NCBI GenBank assembly: GCA_019637635.1
Contig: JAHBVI010000005.1
Coordinates: forward strand, 1-64,000
Length of the DNA: 64,000 nucleotides
Reading direction: 5' to 3'
From: Anaerolineae bacterium
GTDB lineage: Bacteria > Chloroflexota > Anaerolineae > Promineifilales > Promineifilaceae
Positions 41,830 through 50,471 of this stretch are shown piece after piece. Positions within the stretch are counted from its first letter, which is position 1; each line of letters opens with the position of its first letter. Below the pieces are notes generated by a model that ran no database searches, was not told the origin of the DNA, and saw nothing but the letters and a program-made list of their open reading frames with translations. The position numbers and the translations under genes are program-made.

Positions 41830-42576
41830 ATGAACAAAGAAAACGCAATTCGCCGGGCGCAGGTGTATGGCTTTCTGACCGAGGCCTTTTTGTACCCACG
41901 TGAAAACTGGACGGAAGACATCGCCTTGTTAACTGAAATTGTGCAGACACTAACTGACAACAACGAATTACCGATCACCGATTACCGATTCCCGATCACC
42001 GATTACCGCCTCCCCGACCTGCAAGCCGCCCATCGCCACACCTTTGGCATTGCCGGTTCGCTCTGTTACGAAACGGAATATGGCCTGCCGCACGAATATC
42101 GCCAGAGCCAGGAAATGGCTGACATTGCCGGTTTCTACCGCGCCTTTGGTTTTAACCTGGGCGGCGCGAAGCGGGAACGGCCGGATCACATCGCTGTGGA
42201 ACTGGAATTTATGCACATCCTGGCGCTGAAAGAAGCGTATGCCCTGGAGACCGGCATTCCTGAACATCTGGAGATTTGCCAGGCAGCGCAGGCCAGATTC
42301 CTGCAAGACCATGTAGGGCGCTGGATTGGCCTGTTTGCCCAAAGCGTGGCCCACAATGCCCCTGATTCACCCTATGCGACGCTGGCTAACTTTGCCGCGG
42401 CCTTCGCCCGGGCAGACGTGGCGCGGCTGGGTGTGCGATTGGATGCGCCGCAATTAAGCGACGTGCAACATACACCTTTTGACCCGGACTTTTCCTGCGC
42501 GGAGTGCGCCGTTGCCGGGTTGGGGGAGCAGGGGTTTGTGCGGGCGGAGATGATTGGCGTGATGCGTGACGAGTGA
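41830..42576 (+). CDS. TorD/NarJ-family maturation chaperone
   Basis: The protein of about 248 residues is all-helical. It starts MNKENAIRRAQVYGFLTEAFLYP and carries CYETEYGLPH and EMADIAGFYRAFGFN, the TorD/DmsD pattern for binding Tat signals and inserting the Mo cofactor. Residues about 42-57 ([16 protein letters not shown]) come from ACCGATTACCGATT repeats. The ATG at 41830 follows GGAGAG. The C-terminus and stop fall in another repeat array. The C-terminal part has CAEC. Confidence 0.85.
   Translation: MNKENAIRRAQVYGFLTEAFLYPRENWTEDIALLTEIVQTLTDNNELPITDYRFPITDYRLPDLQAAHRHTFGIAGSLCYETEYGLPHEYRQSQEMADIAGFYRAFGFNLGGAKRERPDHIAVELEFMHILALKEAYALETGIPEHLEICQAAQARFLQDHVGRWIGLFAQSVAHNAPDSPYATLANFAAAFARADVARLGVRLDAPQLSDVQHTPFDPDFSCAECAVAGLGEQGFVRAEMIGVMRDE
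41966..42012. repeat. In-frame ATTACCG array inside the torD-like gene
   Basis: Seven-base units of the type ACCGATT and ACCGATC follow in a direct row of about six. The same unit forms the inverted array at 23645-23702. It adds the sequence PITDYRFPITDYR to the chaperone. Confidence 0.9.
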
Positions 42577-42625
42577 CGTGTGACGAGTAATCTCACGCAT
42601 CACTCGCCACGCATCACGGCCGTAA
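42560..42625. repeat. Inverted array at the torD-like 3' end
   Basis: GTGATGCGTGACGAGTGACG faces CTCACGCATCACTCGCCACG and ends at ATCACGGCCGT. The array encodes VMRDE and the TGA stop of the chaperone gene. Confidence 0.9.
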
Positions 42626-42637
42626 AGGAAGTGAACC

Positions 42638-43702
42638 ATGATGACACGATCTCGACTTTTACTCCTCACCCTGCTGGCAGTGGCCGGGGTGTTGACCTTT
42701 TTTAAGATTCCGTTGGCCAGCAGCCAGGGGGTGACGATTGCGGCGGCAAAGGTGGAAGGGGCGCTGCCGGTGGCTGATGTGACGGCCGTAGAATGGCAGA
42801 GCGCCACGGCCGTTTCCGTTCCCCTCAGCGCCCAAATTGTGGCCAAACCGATGTTCCCGCAGGCCAATGTGAAGGCGGTGGATGTGCGCGCCCTGTACAA
42901 TGATGGGCAGATCGCTTTCCTGGTGGAATGGGCCGATGGCACGATGGATGACACGGCCGTGCGCGTGCAGGATTTTGCCGATGCGGTAGCCATTCAATTT
43001 CCTCTGGTGGAGGGCCAGCCCTTTTTCTGCATGGGGCAGCAGGGCGGTAACGTCAACATCTGGCATTGGAAAGCGGACTGGCAGGCGGGCATGGACGGCC
43101 GTCAGGACGTGGACGACGTCTACCCCAATATGTACGTGGACGATTACCCCTTCGCTGACATGGAAGCCGGCGCAGCCGCGCCTGTCTCCTCCTACACCGA
43201 CATCAACTATCTGCCGGCCATGGCCGCCGACAACCTGTTTGCCGCCCCCACCTATACCTCGCCGGTAGAAGATTTGATCGCCGGCAGCTTTGGCTCGCTC
43301 ACTTCCAAACCGGCGGAGATGCAAAACGTGCAGGGGCATGGGGCCTACGCCGATGGCAAATGGCGGGTCATTTTTACCCGCGACCTGGTTTCACCAGAAG
43401 CGGAGGATGCCCAATTCAGGGCGGGGCAGGTTTATTCGCTGGCTTTTGCTGCCTGGGATGGCGCTAACGAGGAGCGCAATGGGCAAAAATCTACGTCGCA
43501 ATGGGTCTCCCTGCAATTAGGTAGCGTTACCAGCAGCCCAGGCACAACCGGGGCCGCCCCTGCCGCTGGCAGCAGAGGTTCGTCAGCTAACGCCCTGGAA
43601 GGGGTGCCTTACCTGCTCGTGCCCATGTTCCTGGTGTTTGGCCTGGTGGTGCTGGCCGGGGTTGGCTTCTGGCTGCTTTCCAAGCTGCCGGAGAAGAAGT
43701 GA
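42638..43702 (+). CDS. Heme-b gamma subunit, NxrC/EbdC/DdhC-like
   Basis: The 354-residue protein has a signal peptide (RSRLLLLTLLAVAGVLTFFKI), the ethylbenzene-dehydrogenase-type heme domain, and a C-terminal membrane anchor (LLVPMFLVFGLVVLAGVGFWLL). The axial Met is likely in FFCMGQQGGNVNIWHWKADWQ, where EbdC has M....G....W.W. The other ligand is usually Lys and cannot be pinned down by eye. It would pass electrons between the alpha/beta subunits and the quinone pool or a cytochrome c. Confidence 0.82.
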   Translation: MMTRSRLLLLTLLAVAGVLTFFKIPLASSQGVTIAAAKVEGALPVADVTAVEWQSATAVSVPLSAQIVAKPMFPQANVKAVDVRALYNDGQIAFLVEWADGTMDDTAVRVQDFADAVAIQFPLVEGQPFFCMGQQGGNVNIWHWKADWQAGMDGRQDVDDVYPNMYVDDYPFADMEAGAAAPVSSYTDINYLPAMAADNLFAAPTYTSPVEDLIAGSFGSLTSKPAEMQNVQGHGAYADGKWRVIFTRDLVSPEAEDAQFRAGQVYSLAFAAWDGANEERNGQKSTSQWVSLQLGSVTSSPGTTGAAPAAGSRGSSANALEGVPYLLVPMFLVFGLVVLAGVGFWLLSKLPEKK

Positions 43703-43704
43703 AC

Positions 43705-44667
43705 ATGGAAAAGCAACAACTCTTGTTTAAGTGGCTGGCGCTGACGGCCGTTGCCGAGTGGCTGATATTGCGCACGGCGACACGGGCGGCCATTCACGTG
43801 CCCAAATCGCCGGCTTTTATCACCGTTTACCAGGGTCTTAACAGCCTGGGGCAGGTGGCGGCGACGTTTGTGGCCCTGCTGGCGATGGTGTTGCTGGTGG
43901 GGATTGCCTGGCACGGCCGTCAGCAAATCTGGCTCTCCCTCACATTGGTCGGGCTGGCCTTGTTGAGCGTCTTATTTTTGTTTATTGTGCCGCCGACGTG
44001 GTTGGCGTTGTTGTACCAGGTATTGGCAGTTACGGCCGTACTGTTGATTGGCGTTTGTCTGTTTTGGGGGCAGGGCACGGCAGGAGGGAAGAGGGTCTGG
44101 CAGGGGGCAGCGGCCTGGCTGTTCCCTGCCCTTGCCCTGCTTTGCGGGTTGCTGGTGCAGCTGTTGCCCAATGTGTACGCGCTGGCAGGTCGGCCCGGCC
44201 CACCGCCCCTGACCGGCGTGTTGTTTAATCTGGGTGAATTGTTAATTGTGATCACTGTTTTCCTCTGGTGGTGGAGTTACGGCCGTACGCATTCCTGGCA
44301 GTATTGGTTGTTAGCCGCCATCCCTGCCCTGCTTTTTGCCCTCAGCTTCTGGCGCGACCCGGCCATGACCGGCATCCTCACCATCTGGTCTACCGGGCTG
44401 ACGCTTTTCCTGCCCTGGCCGGTGTATGCCCTGGCCCTCTGGCTGGTTGGCGTGACGGTGCTGGCAACCTGGCGCGCCGCCCCCCTCACGGCCTACGCCA
44501 TCCTGCTCCTCATGGCCGCCGGCTACACGCCCCAGTTGAGTTCTCAGCTATTTTGTGCGATGATCGGGCTGTGGTTGCTGGCACGGCCCGAAGCGGCTTC
44601 GAGTTCGCCGTTGCCCTCCCCGCTGCCACCTTCGTCCACCACCGGCAACCCGTTGATCAGCCACTAG
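43705..44667 (+). CDS. Polytopic membrane protein of the nxr-like operon
   Basis: The 320-residue protein has eight to ten hydrophobic helices and few charges. It overlaps or abuts the gamma subunit gene (an in-frame GTG at 43699 overlaps its stop by 4 bases). It lacks visible heme or Cys ligands except occasional His and Tyr residues. A C-terminal Pro/Ser-rich tail follows the last helix. It could be a membrane anchor or quinone-binding partner for the complex. I do not recognise the family. Confidence 0.6.
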   Translation: MEKQQLLFKWLALTAVAEWLILRTATRAAIHVPKSPAFITVYQGLNSLGQVAATFVALLAMVLLVGIAWHGRQQIWLSLTLVGLALLSVLFLFIVPPTWLALLYQVLAVTAVLLIGVCLFWGQGTAGGKRVWQGAAAWLFPALALLCGLLVQLLPNVYALAGRPGPPPLTGVLFNLGELLIVITVFLWWWSYGRTHSWQYWLLAAIPALLFALSFWRDPAMTGILTIWSTGLTLFLPWPVYALALWLVGVTVLATWRAAPLTAYAILLLMAAGYTPQLSSQLFCAMIGLWLLARPEAASSSPLPSPLPPSSTTGNPLISH

Positions 44668-44679
44668 AAAATAAACTGA

Positions 44680-44790
44680 TAACTGATTACCGATGAACTT
44701 ACTGAAACAACCACAGAGGCACAGAGACACGGAGAATTTTGACAGAGAAAACTCTGTGCCTCTGTGCCTCTGTGGTGAGTTTTTTCGGCA
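44680..44790. repeat. CACAGAGGCACAGAG inverted array
   Basis: ACCACAGAGGCACAGAGACACGG at 44710 faces CTCTGTGCCTCTGTGCCTCTGTGGT near 44750-44773, followed by GAGTTTTTTCGG. The T-run means it can act as a terminator on the plus strand for the preceding operon. Flanking ACTGATTACCGATG units belong to the GGTAATC group. (Words split here for length: ACCACAGAGGCACAGAG and CTGTGCCTCTGTGG.). Confidence 0.8.
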
Positions 44791-44820
44791 GATTCACCGA
44801 CCACCGATAACAGATTACTG

Positions 44821-45447
44821 ATGACCGATTACCTCACCCCCCTCCTGGATCAATCCGCCGCCCTGCACCACCATCTCTGTCCCCGGCAGGTATTGGGTGT
44901 GCGCATGGGCATCCTGGCGGGCAAACTGCTGGCGCTGGAATTGCCCCAAACCAACAAACGGCTGCTGACCATTGTGGAAACGGATGGCTGTTTTACCGAT
45001 GGCGTCTCCGTGGCCACCAACTGTTGGGTGGGGCGGCGCACCCTGCGCGTGGAAGATTTGGGCAAGGTAGCCGCCACCTTTGTAGACACACGGACGGAAA
45101 CGGCCGTGCGCCTCTTCCCCTCGCCCCAGGCCCGCCAACTGGCCCCGGCCTATGCCCCCGAAGCCCGCAACCGGTGGGAAGGCTACCTGCTCGGCTACCA
45201 ACGACTACCGGATGAAGAACTTTTCCTTTTCCAACCGGTGCAGCTCAACGTGCCGATCAGCCAGCTCATCAGCCGCGCCGGGGCGCGCGTTCTTTGTGAC
45301 CGGTGCGGCGAAGAGATCATCAACGAGCGCCAGGTAGTCCAGGGCACAAAGCTGTTATGCCGCGCCTGCGTAGGAGGAGGATATTATGCAGCAGTAGAGG
45401 GAAGCCAGACGCAGACTGCGGTTCTTCTTCCGGCGGATCTAATCTGA
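44821..45447 (+). CDS. FmdE-domain protein with C-terminal zinc ribbon
   Basis: The 208-residue protein has the FmdE pattern HHHLCPRQVLGVRMGILAG and VETDGCFTDGVSVATNCWVGRRTLRVEDLGKVAATFVDT, plus a C-terminal ribbon (CDRCGEEIINER....CRAC). FmdE-like proteins occur in methanogens and in many bacteria near molybdenum enzymes, where they are suspected to help in cofactor or metal handling. The first residues MTDYL come from the repeat ATGACCGATTACC, so the start lies within an array and has no normal ribosome site. Confidence 0.8.
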   Translation: MTDYLTPLLDQSAALHHHLCPRQVLGVRMGILAGKLLALELPQTNKRLLTIVETDGCFTDGVSVATNCWVGRRTLRVEDLGKVAATFVDTRTETAVRLFPSPQARQLAPAYAPEARNRWEGYLLGYQRLPDEELFLFQPVQLNVPISQLISRAGARVLCDRCGEEIINERQVVQGTKLLCRACVGGGYYAAVEGSQTQTAVLLPADLI

Positions 45448-45483
45448 TGCGGCGTTTACGATTGGTTTGTGTGTGGGAGAATG

Positions 45484-45870
45484 ATGACACTATCTGGCGC
45501 TGAAGATGAGAAGAACCCGTTTGGGCAGTTAATCGGTCTGCATTTTGCCAGTTGGGGAGATGGGGAGAGCGTCTGCCACCTGGAGGTAGCACCGGCTTTG
45601 CTCAACCCCAATGGTGTGTTGCATGGGGCGGCCGTCTACACGATGGCTGATACGGGCATGGGCGGCGCGCTGGTCTCGGCGCTGGATGCCGGGCAGGTCT
45701 GCACCACAGTGGAGATCAAAATCTCCTACTTTCGGGCCGTGGCTGCCGGTACGCTGCGCTGCCACGCCCGCGTGGTTCACCGGGGCAAACGCATCGCCTT
45801 TCTGGAAGCGCTGGTGTATCACGAAGAGGCCCTCATCGCCCAGGCAACGGGCACATTTGCTATCAGGTAA
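45484..45870 (+). CDS. PaaI-like hotdog thioesterase
   Basis: The 128-residue protein has the hotdog pattern of PaaI/YdiI: LLNPNGVLHGAAVYTMADTGMGGAL, with the conserved N...HGG-like core (here NGVLHGA and D in MADTG), then TVEIKISYFRAVAAGTLRCHARVVHRGKR. It would hydrolyse aryl or acyl-CoA thioesters. The start may be ATG 45481 or 45484, with GGGAGA just upstream. Its link to the respiratory genes is positional only. Confidence 0.85.
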   Translation: MTLSGAEDEKNPFGQLIGLHFASWGDGESVCHLEVAPALLNPNGVLHGAAVYTMADTGMGGALVSALDAGQVCTTVEIKISYFRAVAAGTLRCHARVVHRGKRIAFLEALVYHEEALIAQATGTFAIR

Positions 45871-46012
45871 TGGTTCTCTATATCGTTGAACCAAACGGCC
45901 GTGTTTTTTTACCGGCTACAAAATTTCCCCTACTTTGCGCTGGTGCAAAGACAACCACAACCCGCCATGCCACAATACCCAGGTGACAAAGCATATCTGG
46001 AGGCAACGCTTG

Positions 46013-47854
46013 ATGAAACGAAAGTTGACGATAGTTTCTATTCTGTTGAGTGGGTTAGGGCTGGTCTGGCTCATTTTTCTGGCGCTGGTGGGCCGAACGC
46101 AAGCAGGAACAGGCAGCACGGCCTTTCTGCCGCTTATCTTTTCCCCTTTGAATTATGACATCTTGTTAAACGGGGACGCCTTTACGCCTCATGTGTTGGC
46201 CGTGCAAACGGGCACGGCCGTCACCTGGAAAAATGGCGAATCCACCCCGCAAACCATAGTGGCCGGTTTGGGCGCGTTTACCTCACCGGAACTGCCACCG
46301 AACGGTTTATTTGACTGGTCGGCCACGGCCGCTGGCATTTACACCTACACCACCGCTGCTGATGGCTCCATCGAGGGCGCGCTGGTTGTTTCCGAAAATG
46401 GGATGGCTGACTGGTTTAACGGCCGTACTCCCGCCCAGGCATATGCCGACTCCTGCGCTGGCTGCCACGGCGCTGACCGCAGCGGCGGCATCGGCCCCGC
46501 CCTGCTGCCCGGCGCACTGGCCGAAAATGACGCTTTTTACGTGGAGGTGATCAAGAACGGCCGTCCCGGTACTATCATGCCTCCCTGGGGCAATTTAGGA
46601 TTGCGCGACGAAGAAATCTGGCTGCTGCTGGGGTTCCTGCGCAGCGAACCGGAAGATACCAGCGTGACCTGGGACATGGACGACATCCAGGCCAGCCATA
46701 CCGTCCTGATTGACGAAAGCACCCTGCCCATCACCCCCACCCACAGCGGCAACCTGGATAACCTGATGCTGGTCACCGAGCGGGAAGCGGAGCGCATTGC
46801 CGTTTTTGATGGCGACACGCATGCCCTCTTGGGGCGCATCCCTGCCAGCTACCGGGCACATGGGTATGCCTTTGACCCTACCAATGACCGTTGGGTCTAT
46901 AACATCGGCCGCGATGGCTGGCTGTTTAAGATGGATTTGTATACCTTGCAGCCGGTGATTAAAGTGCGCGTGGGGCTGGATTCACGCGGGCTGGCGATTT
47001 CTGATGATGGTCATTACCTGATTGCCGGGAATTTTGCCCCGTACACGGCCGTCATCCTGGACGCCCACACCCTGCAACCGCTGCAACTGATTGCCACCGA
47101 GGGGTATGACCCGGACGGCCGTTGGGTCAAATCCCGCGTGGCCATCACCAGCGACGTAGCCCCCAGCCTGGTTGGCCCCTACTTCATCATCGCCCTCAAA
47201 GAAGCCGGGCAGGTGTGGCGCATTGATTACAGCCAGCCCGGCTTCCCCATCACCAAATTAGAAAACGTGGGCCGTGTTTTGCACGATGGTTTCCTCAGCC
47301 CGGACAACGGCCGTTTCTACCTGGCCTCCCAGGAAGATGACCTCATGGCCGTTATTGACGTAGCCAACTGGACACTGGTCACCCAGATTGAAACCGGCGA
47401 CACCCCCCATCCTGGCTCCGGCGCTGTCTGGGAAGCCAACGGGCAGGAGTACGGGGCCACCGTTCACGCGGGCGAAGGGTTGGTGACCATCTGGAACTTG
47501 GCCGACAACCAGATTGCCGCCCAAATTCCCACCAGCGGCCCCGGCCTCTTCATCCGCGCCCACGAACAAAACCCATACGTCTGGGCGGATACGATGTTTG
47601 CCGCTTCCCCCAACCAGATCTATGTGATTGATAAGGAAACGCTCACCGTGACCCATGTCATCACCGATGGGCTGATGACGCTGCACCCGGAATTGACCGC
47701 TGACGGCCAGTTTGTCTACATTAGCGACTGGCAGGGGGAGGTAGTGCGGGTATACAACGCCCACACCTTTGCCCTGGTGGCTGAGTTGAGCGGCCTGACC
47801 ACACCCACCGGCATCTTCAACACCTCCCGCCGCTATGAAATGTTGGGGCATTAA
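46013..47854 (+). CDS. Cytochrome cd1-type protein (NirS/NirN-like) with N-terminal cupredoxin-like domain
   Basis: The 613-residue protein has a signal/anchor (about 5-28). A cupredoxin-like domain follows at 45-127 (GDAFTPHVLAVQTGTAVTWKN...GIYTYTTAADGSIEGALVVS) without Cu ligands. A cytochrome c domain has C148-AG-C151-H152 and Met189 in GTIMPPWG. A heme d1 propeller runs from about 225 to the end, with His283 (SYRAHGYAF), His424 (RVLHDGF) and His466 (GDTPHPGSG), which correspond to the proximal and two distal His of NirS, and KEAGQVWRIDY. Nitrite reduction to NO is likely; a NirN-type maturation role is the alternative. GGAGG precedes the ATG at 46013. Confidence 0.83.
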   Translation: MKRKLTIVSILLSGLGLVWLIFLALVGRTQAGTGSTAFLPLIFSPLNYDILLNGDAFTPHVLAVQTGTAVTWKNGESTPQTIVAGLGAFTSPELPPNGLFDWSATAAGIYTYTTAADGSIEGALVVSENGMADWFNGRTPAQAYADSCAGCHGADRSGGIGPALLPGALAENDAFYVEVIKNGRPGTIMPPWGNLGLRDEEIWLLLGFLRSEPEDTSVTWDMDDIQASHTVLIDESTLPITPTHSGNLDNLMLVTEREAERIAVFDGDTHALLGRIPASYRAHGYAFDPTNDRWVYNIGRDGWLFKMDLYTLQPVIKVRVGLDSRGLAISDDGHYLIAGNFAPYTAVILDAHTLQPLQLIATEGYDPDGRWVKSRVAITSDVAPSLVGPYFIIALKEAGQVWRIDYSQPGFPITKLENVGRVLHDGFLSPDNGRFYLASQEDDLMAVIDVANWTLVTQIETGDTPHPGSGAVWEANGQEYGATVHAGEGLVTIWNLADNQIAAQIPTSGPGLFIRAHEQNPYVWADTMFAASPNQIYVIDKETLTVTHVITDGLMTLHPELTADGQFVYISDWQGEVVRVYNAHTFALVAELSGLTTPTGIFNTSRRYEMLGH

Positions 47855-47856
47855 CA

Positions 47857-47892
47857 GACATGACAGGTTTTCAGAAACCTGTCATGTCTTGA
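47857..47892. repeat. Inverted repeat, CCTGACAGG family variant
   Basis: AGACATGACAGGTTTTCAG and AAACCTGTCATGTCTTG. Both arms carry the same change (CATGACAGG), which keeps pairing, so the hairpin rather than the sequence seems to be conserved. It lies between the cytochrome cd1 gene and the NarX-like gene. Confidence 0.85.
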
Positions 47893-47898
47893 ATTGGG

Positions 47899-49803
47899 AT
47901 GAAAAATCGCTCGTTGCGGACGCAGTTAGGCATTATTTTTTGGGGGTTTCTGCTGCTGGTTATCAGCTCCGTCGGGGTGACGTTCTGGCTGGTGCAGACG
48001 CAGCAAAACGACGCCGCCATCATCAATCTGGCCGGGCGGCAGCGCATGTTGGCGCAGCAAATGACACGGCTGGCGCTGACGGACCCGGCCAACCCGGAAT
48101 TGGGTGAAACCATTACCCGCTTTGACCAGACACTGCGGGTGCTGCTGGATGGGGGGGCAGTGGTGAATGGCTACGGCGAACCCGAAGCGGCTTCGGGCCG
48201 TACCCTCCTTTTGTCTCCTACCACCGATCCAACGATCCGGCGACATCTCCAGGACGTGGCAGACTTCTGGCCTCTCTTTCGAACTGATTTGACGCCGCCC
48301 GTCAATAGCCGCCTGCTGGAATCAGAAACGGCCGTGCTGCTCACCCGGCTCGACGCTGTCGTCAGCGCCTATGAGGCCCAGGCGCAGGCAAAAATTGGCT
48401 GGCTGCGCGGGGTACAGATCACCTTCCTGGTTGCTGCTTCCTTGCTGCTGGCGTGGGGCTACCGCATCGTCCGCCGCCAGTTGCTGCAACCCTTAGCGGC
48501 CCTGGGGCAGGCGGTGCAGGAAATTGGCGCCGGTAAACGAGAGGCCCCGCTGCCAGCCTTGTCGGCCAATGAACTGGGGCAACTGGCAGAGGCCATGGAA
48601 ACGATGCGCGGTGAGATCACCGTTTATCAAACTGCGCTGGAACAGCAGGTGAACCAGCGCACACAGGAATTAACCACCGCCTTTGAATTCAGCCAGGAAA
48701 TCGTGCGCCAGTTGGATACCGATGCCCTATTACACTCCGTGGCTCAGCGGTCGCGTGACCTGATGCAAGGAAAAGCGGCTTCAGTATGTGTATTAGATGG
48801 CGATGGGCACACGCTGGAACTGATCGCTGGCAGCGGCGCAGGCAATGAGTATCTTGGCCTGCGCCAATCCACCCGGCGGGGCATCGCCCTGCCCGTTATC
48901 CAACAACATCAAACGGTGATCACCGAAGGGGGCTGCGCAAAATGCGCTTTTCTGCATCATTTTCCAGGTACGTCATGTATGGCTGCCCCTTTACAGGCTG
49001 GGGAGCGGACGTTGGGCGCGCTGTGTGTGGTACGGCCGCAGCCCCCTTTTGACGCCGCCGAGAGCCGCGCCCTGACGCTGCTGGCCAATGCAGCGGCTGT
49101 TGCGCTGGAAAATGCCCGGCTGATTGCCGCCGGTAAAAAGCAGGCTGAGGAAAATGCCTCGTTTTCTGAGCGGCAACGGTTGGCGGCCGAATTGCATGAT
49201 AACCTGGCGCAAACCCTGGGGGCCATCAATTTGCGGGTGGGGTTAACGGCTGAATTGATCCACAGAGGGCAAAGCGACACGGCCGTGACCCGCCTGAAAG
49301 AGATGCAAACGAGCCTGCAAAGCGCCTATGCCCAGGTGCGCATGGCCCTGACCGGGCTGCGTGACCCCTTACCAGAAACGGGGGACTTGCTGCCAGAGGT
49401 ACAATCGTTATTAGCTGACTTTGAAGCCCGATCGGGCTTGCCGGTTGAACTGGTTGTTACCGGGAAAGAAGGGATTGCGTTAACGGCCGTTAGCCAAAAA
49501 CAGGCCCTGCACATCCTCCGCGAAGCCCTCACCAACATCCACCGCCACGCCCAGGCTTCCCAGGTGCAGATCACCATTGCCAGAGAAAACGGCTCCGTCA
49601 TTTTCCAGGTTAAAGATGATGGCAAAGGGTTTGATCCCGGCCAGGTGCACAGCGCCAATCATTTGGGGCTGACCATCATGCACACCCGCGCCGAACGCAG
49701 CCGGGGACAATTAACCGTTTATTCTATGCCGGGACAGGGGACGCAGGTTACGGCCGTGTTCCCAGCCAAACCAGGCGCAAATCATCAGGTGGAGGTCAGA
49801 TAA
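47899..49803 (+). CDS. narX: NarX-like nitrate/nitrite sensor kinase
   Basis: The 634-residue protein has TM helices at about 10-32 and 171-188. The periplasmic domain between them starts with a P-box-like helix, AAIINLAGRQRMLAQQMTRLAL (39-60), the nitrate-binding element of NarX/NarQ. A HAMP domain follows, then a GAF-like domain with a Cys group (C346, C349, C360), a HisKA_3 dimerisation helix with His433 (AELHDNLAQTL) and an HATPase with DDGKGFDPGQ. The next gene overlaps by one base and encodes a NarL-type regulator. Start at 47899 has only a weak GGG upstream. Confidence 0.87.
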   Translation: MKNRSLRTQLGIIFWGFLLLVISSVGVTFWLVQTQQNDAAIINLAGRQRMLAQQMTRLALTDPANPELGETITRFDQTLRVLLDGGAVVNGYGEPEAASGRTLLLSPTTDPTIRRHLQDVADFWPLFRTDLTPPVNSRLLESETAVLLTRLDAVVSAYEAQAQAKIGWLRGVQITFLVAASLLLAWGYRIVRRQLLQPLAALGQAVQEIGAGKREAPLPALSANELGQLAEAMETMRGEITVYQTALEQQVNQRTQELTTAFEFSQEIVRQLDTDALLHSVAQRSRDLMQGKAASVCVLDGDGHTLELIAGSGAGNEYLGLRQSTRRGIALPVIQQHQTVITEGGCAKCAFLHHFPGTSCMAAPLQAGERTLGALCVVRPQPPFDAAESRALTLLANAAAVALENARLIAAGKKQAEENASFSERQRLAAELHDNLAQTLGAINLRVGLTAELIHRGQSDTAVTRLKEMQTSLQSAYAQVRMALTGLRDPLPETGDLLPEVQSLLADFEARSGLPVELVVTGKEGIALTAVSQKQALHILREALTNIHRHAQASQVQITIARENGSVIFQVKDDGKGFDPGQVHSANHLGLTIMHTRAERSRGQLTVYSMPGQGTQVTAVFPAKPGANHQVEVR

Positions 49804-50465
49804 TGCCCACTTCCCCCGCCCGTATTTTGTTGGTTGACGACCACGAACTGTTCCGCGAAGGGTTGGCCGGGCTGGTCAATGTCCAGCCGGATCTGGCCGT
49901 CGTGGGGCAGGCGGGTGATGGCCTGGAAGCATTGACAATGGTGCGTGATTTGCAACCAGATTTGATTGTCATGGACATCAACATGCCCATTTGTGATGGC
50001 CTGGAAGCGACCCGACTCATCCGGGAGGCGCTGCCAGAGGTTCGCATCGTCATGCTGACCGTGCATGATAAAGACGAGAAACTATTTGCGGCCATCAAGG
50101 CCGGGGCCAACGGCTATATGCTCAAAGACACCAGTGCGGCCGATTTTCTGCGCGGGGTTCGTGGTGCGTTGGGCGGCGAAGCCACGCTGCCGCCTAAACT
50201 GGCAGCCAGCCTGGTGGAAGCGTATGCCCGGCTGGCCGCCCAACCGACCCACCCCCTGCCTACCGAAGATGATCCTGACCTGACCGGCCGTGAATTGGAA
50301 GTATTGAACCTGATCGCTACTGGTGCATCCAATCAGGAAATTGCCGCACAACTTTCTATCAGTTTGCATACTACCAAGAGCCATGTGCGGAATATCCTGG
50401 CTAAACTTCATGCTGTCAACCGCCGCCAGGCGGCCCGGCTGGCCGCCCGGCGTGGTTTGCTATAG
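49803..50465 (+). CDS. narL: NarL-family response regulator
   Basis: The 220-residue protein has a receiver domain (ILLVDDHELFREGLAGL, phospho-Asp in DLIVMDINMPICDG, Lys in GANGYMLKDT) and a LuxR-type helix-turn-helix (DLTGRELEVLNLIATGASNQEIAAQLSISLHTTKSHVRNI). TAATG overlap with the kinase gene shows translational coupling. It probably controls the nxr-like and cytochrome cd1 genes upstream in response to nitrate or nitrite; no NarL-box was identified by eye. Confidence 0.92.
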   Translation: MPTSPARILLVDDHELFREGLAGLVNVQPDLAVVGQAGDGLEALTMVRDLQPDLIVMDINMPICDGLEATRLIREALPEVRIVMLTVHDKDEKLFAAIKAGANGYMLKDTSAADFLRGVRGALGGEATLPPKLAASLVEAYARLAAQPTHPLPTEDDPDLTGRELEVLNLIATGASNQEIAAQLSISLHTTKSHVRNILAKLHAVNRRQAARLAARRGLL

Positions 50466-50471
50466 CCTCCC

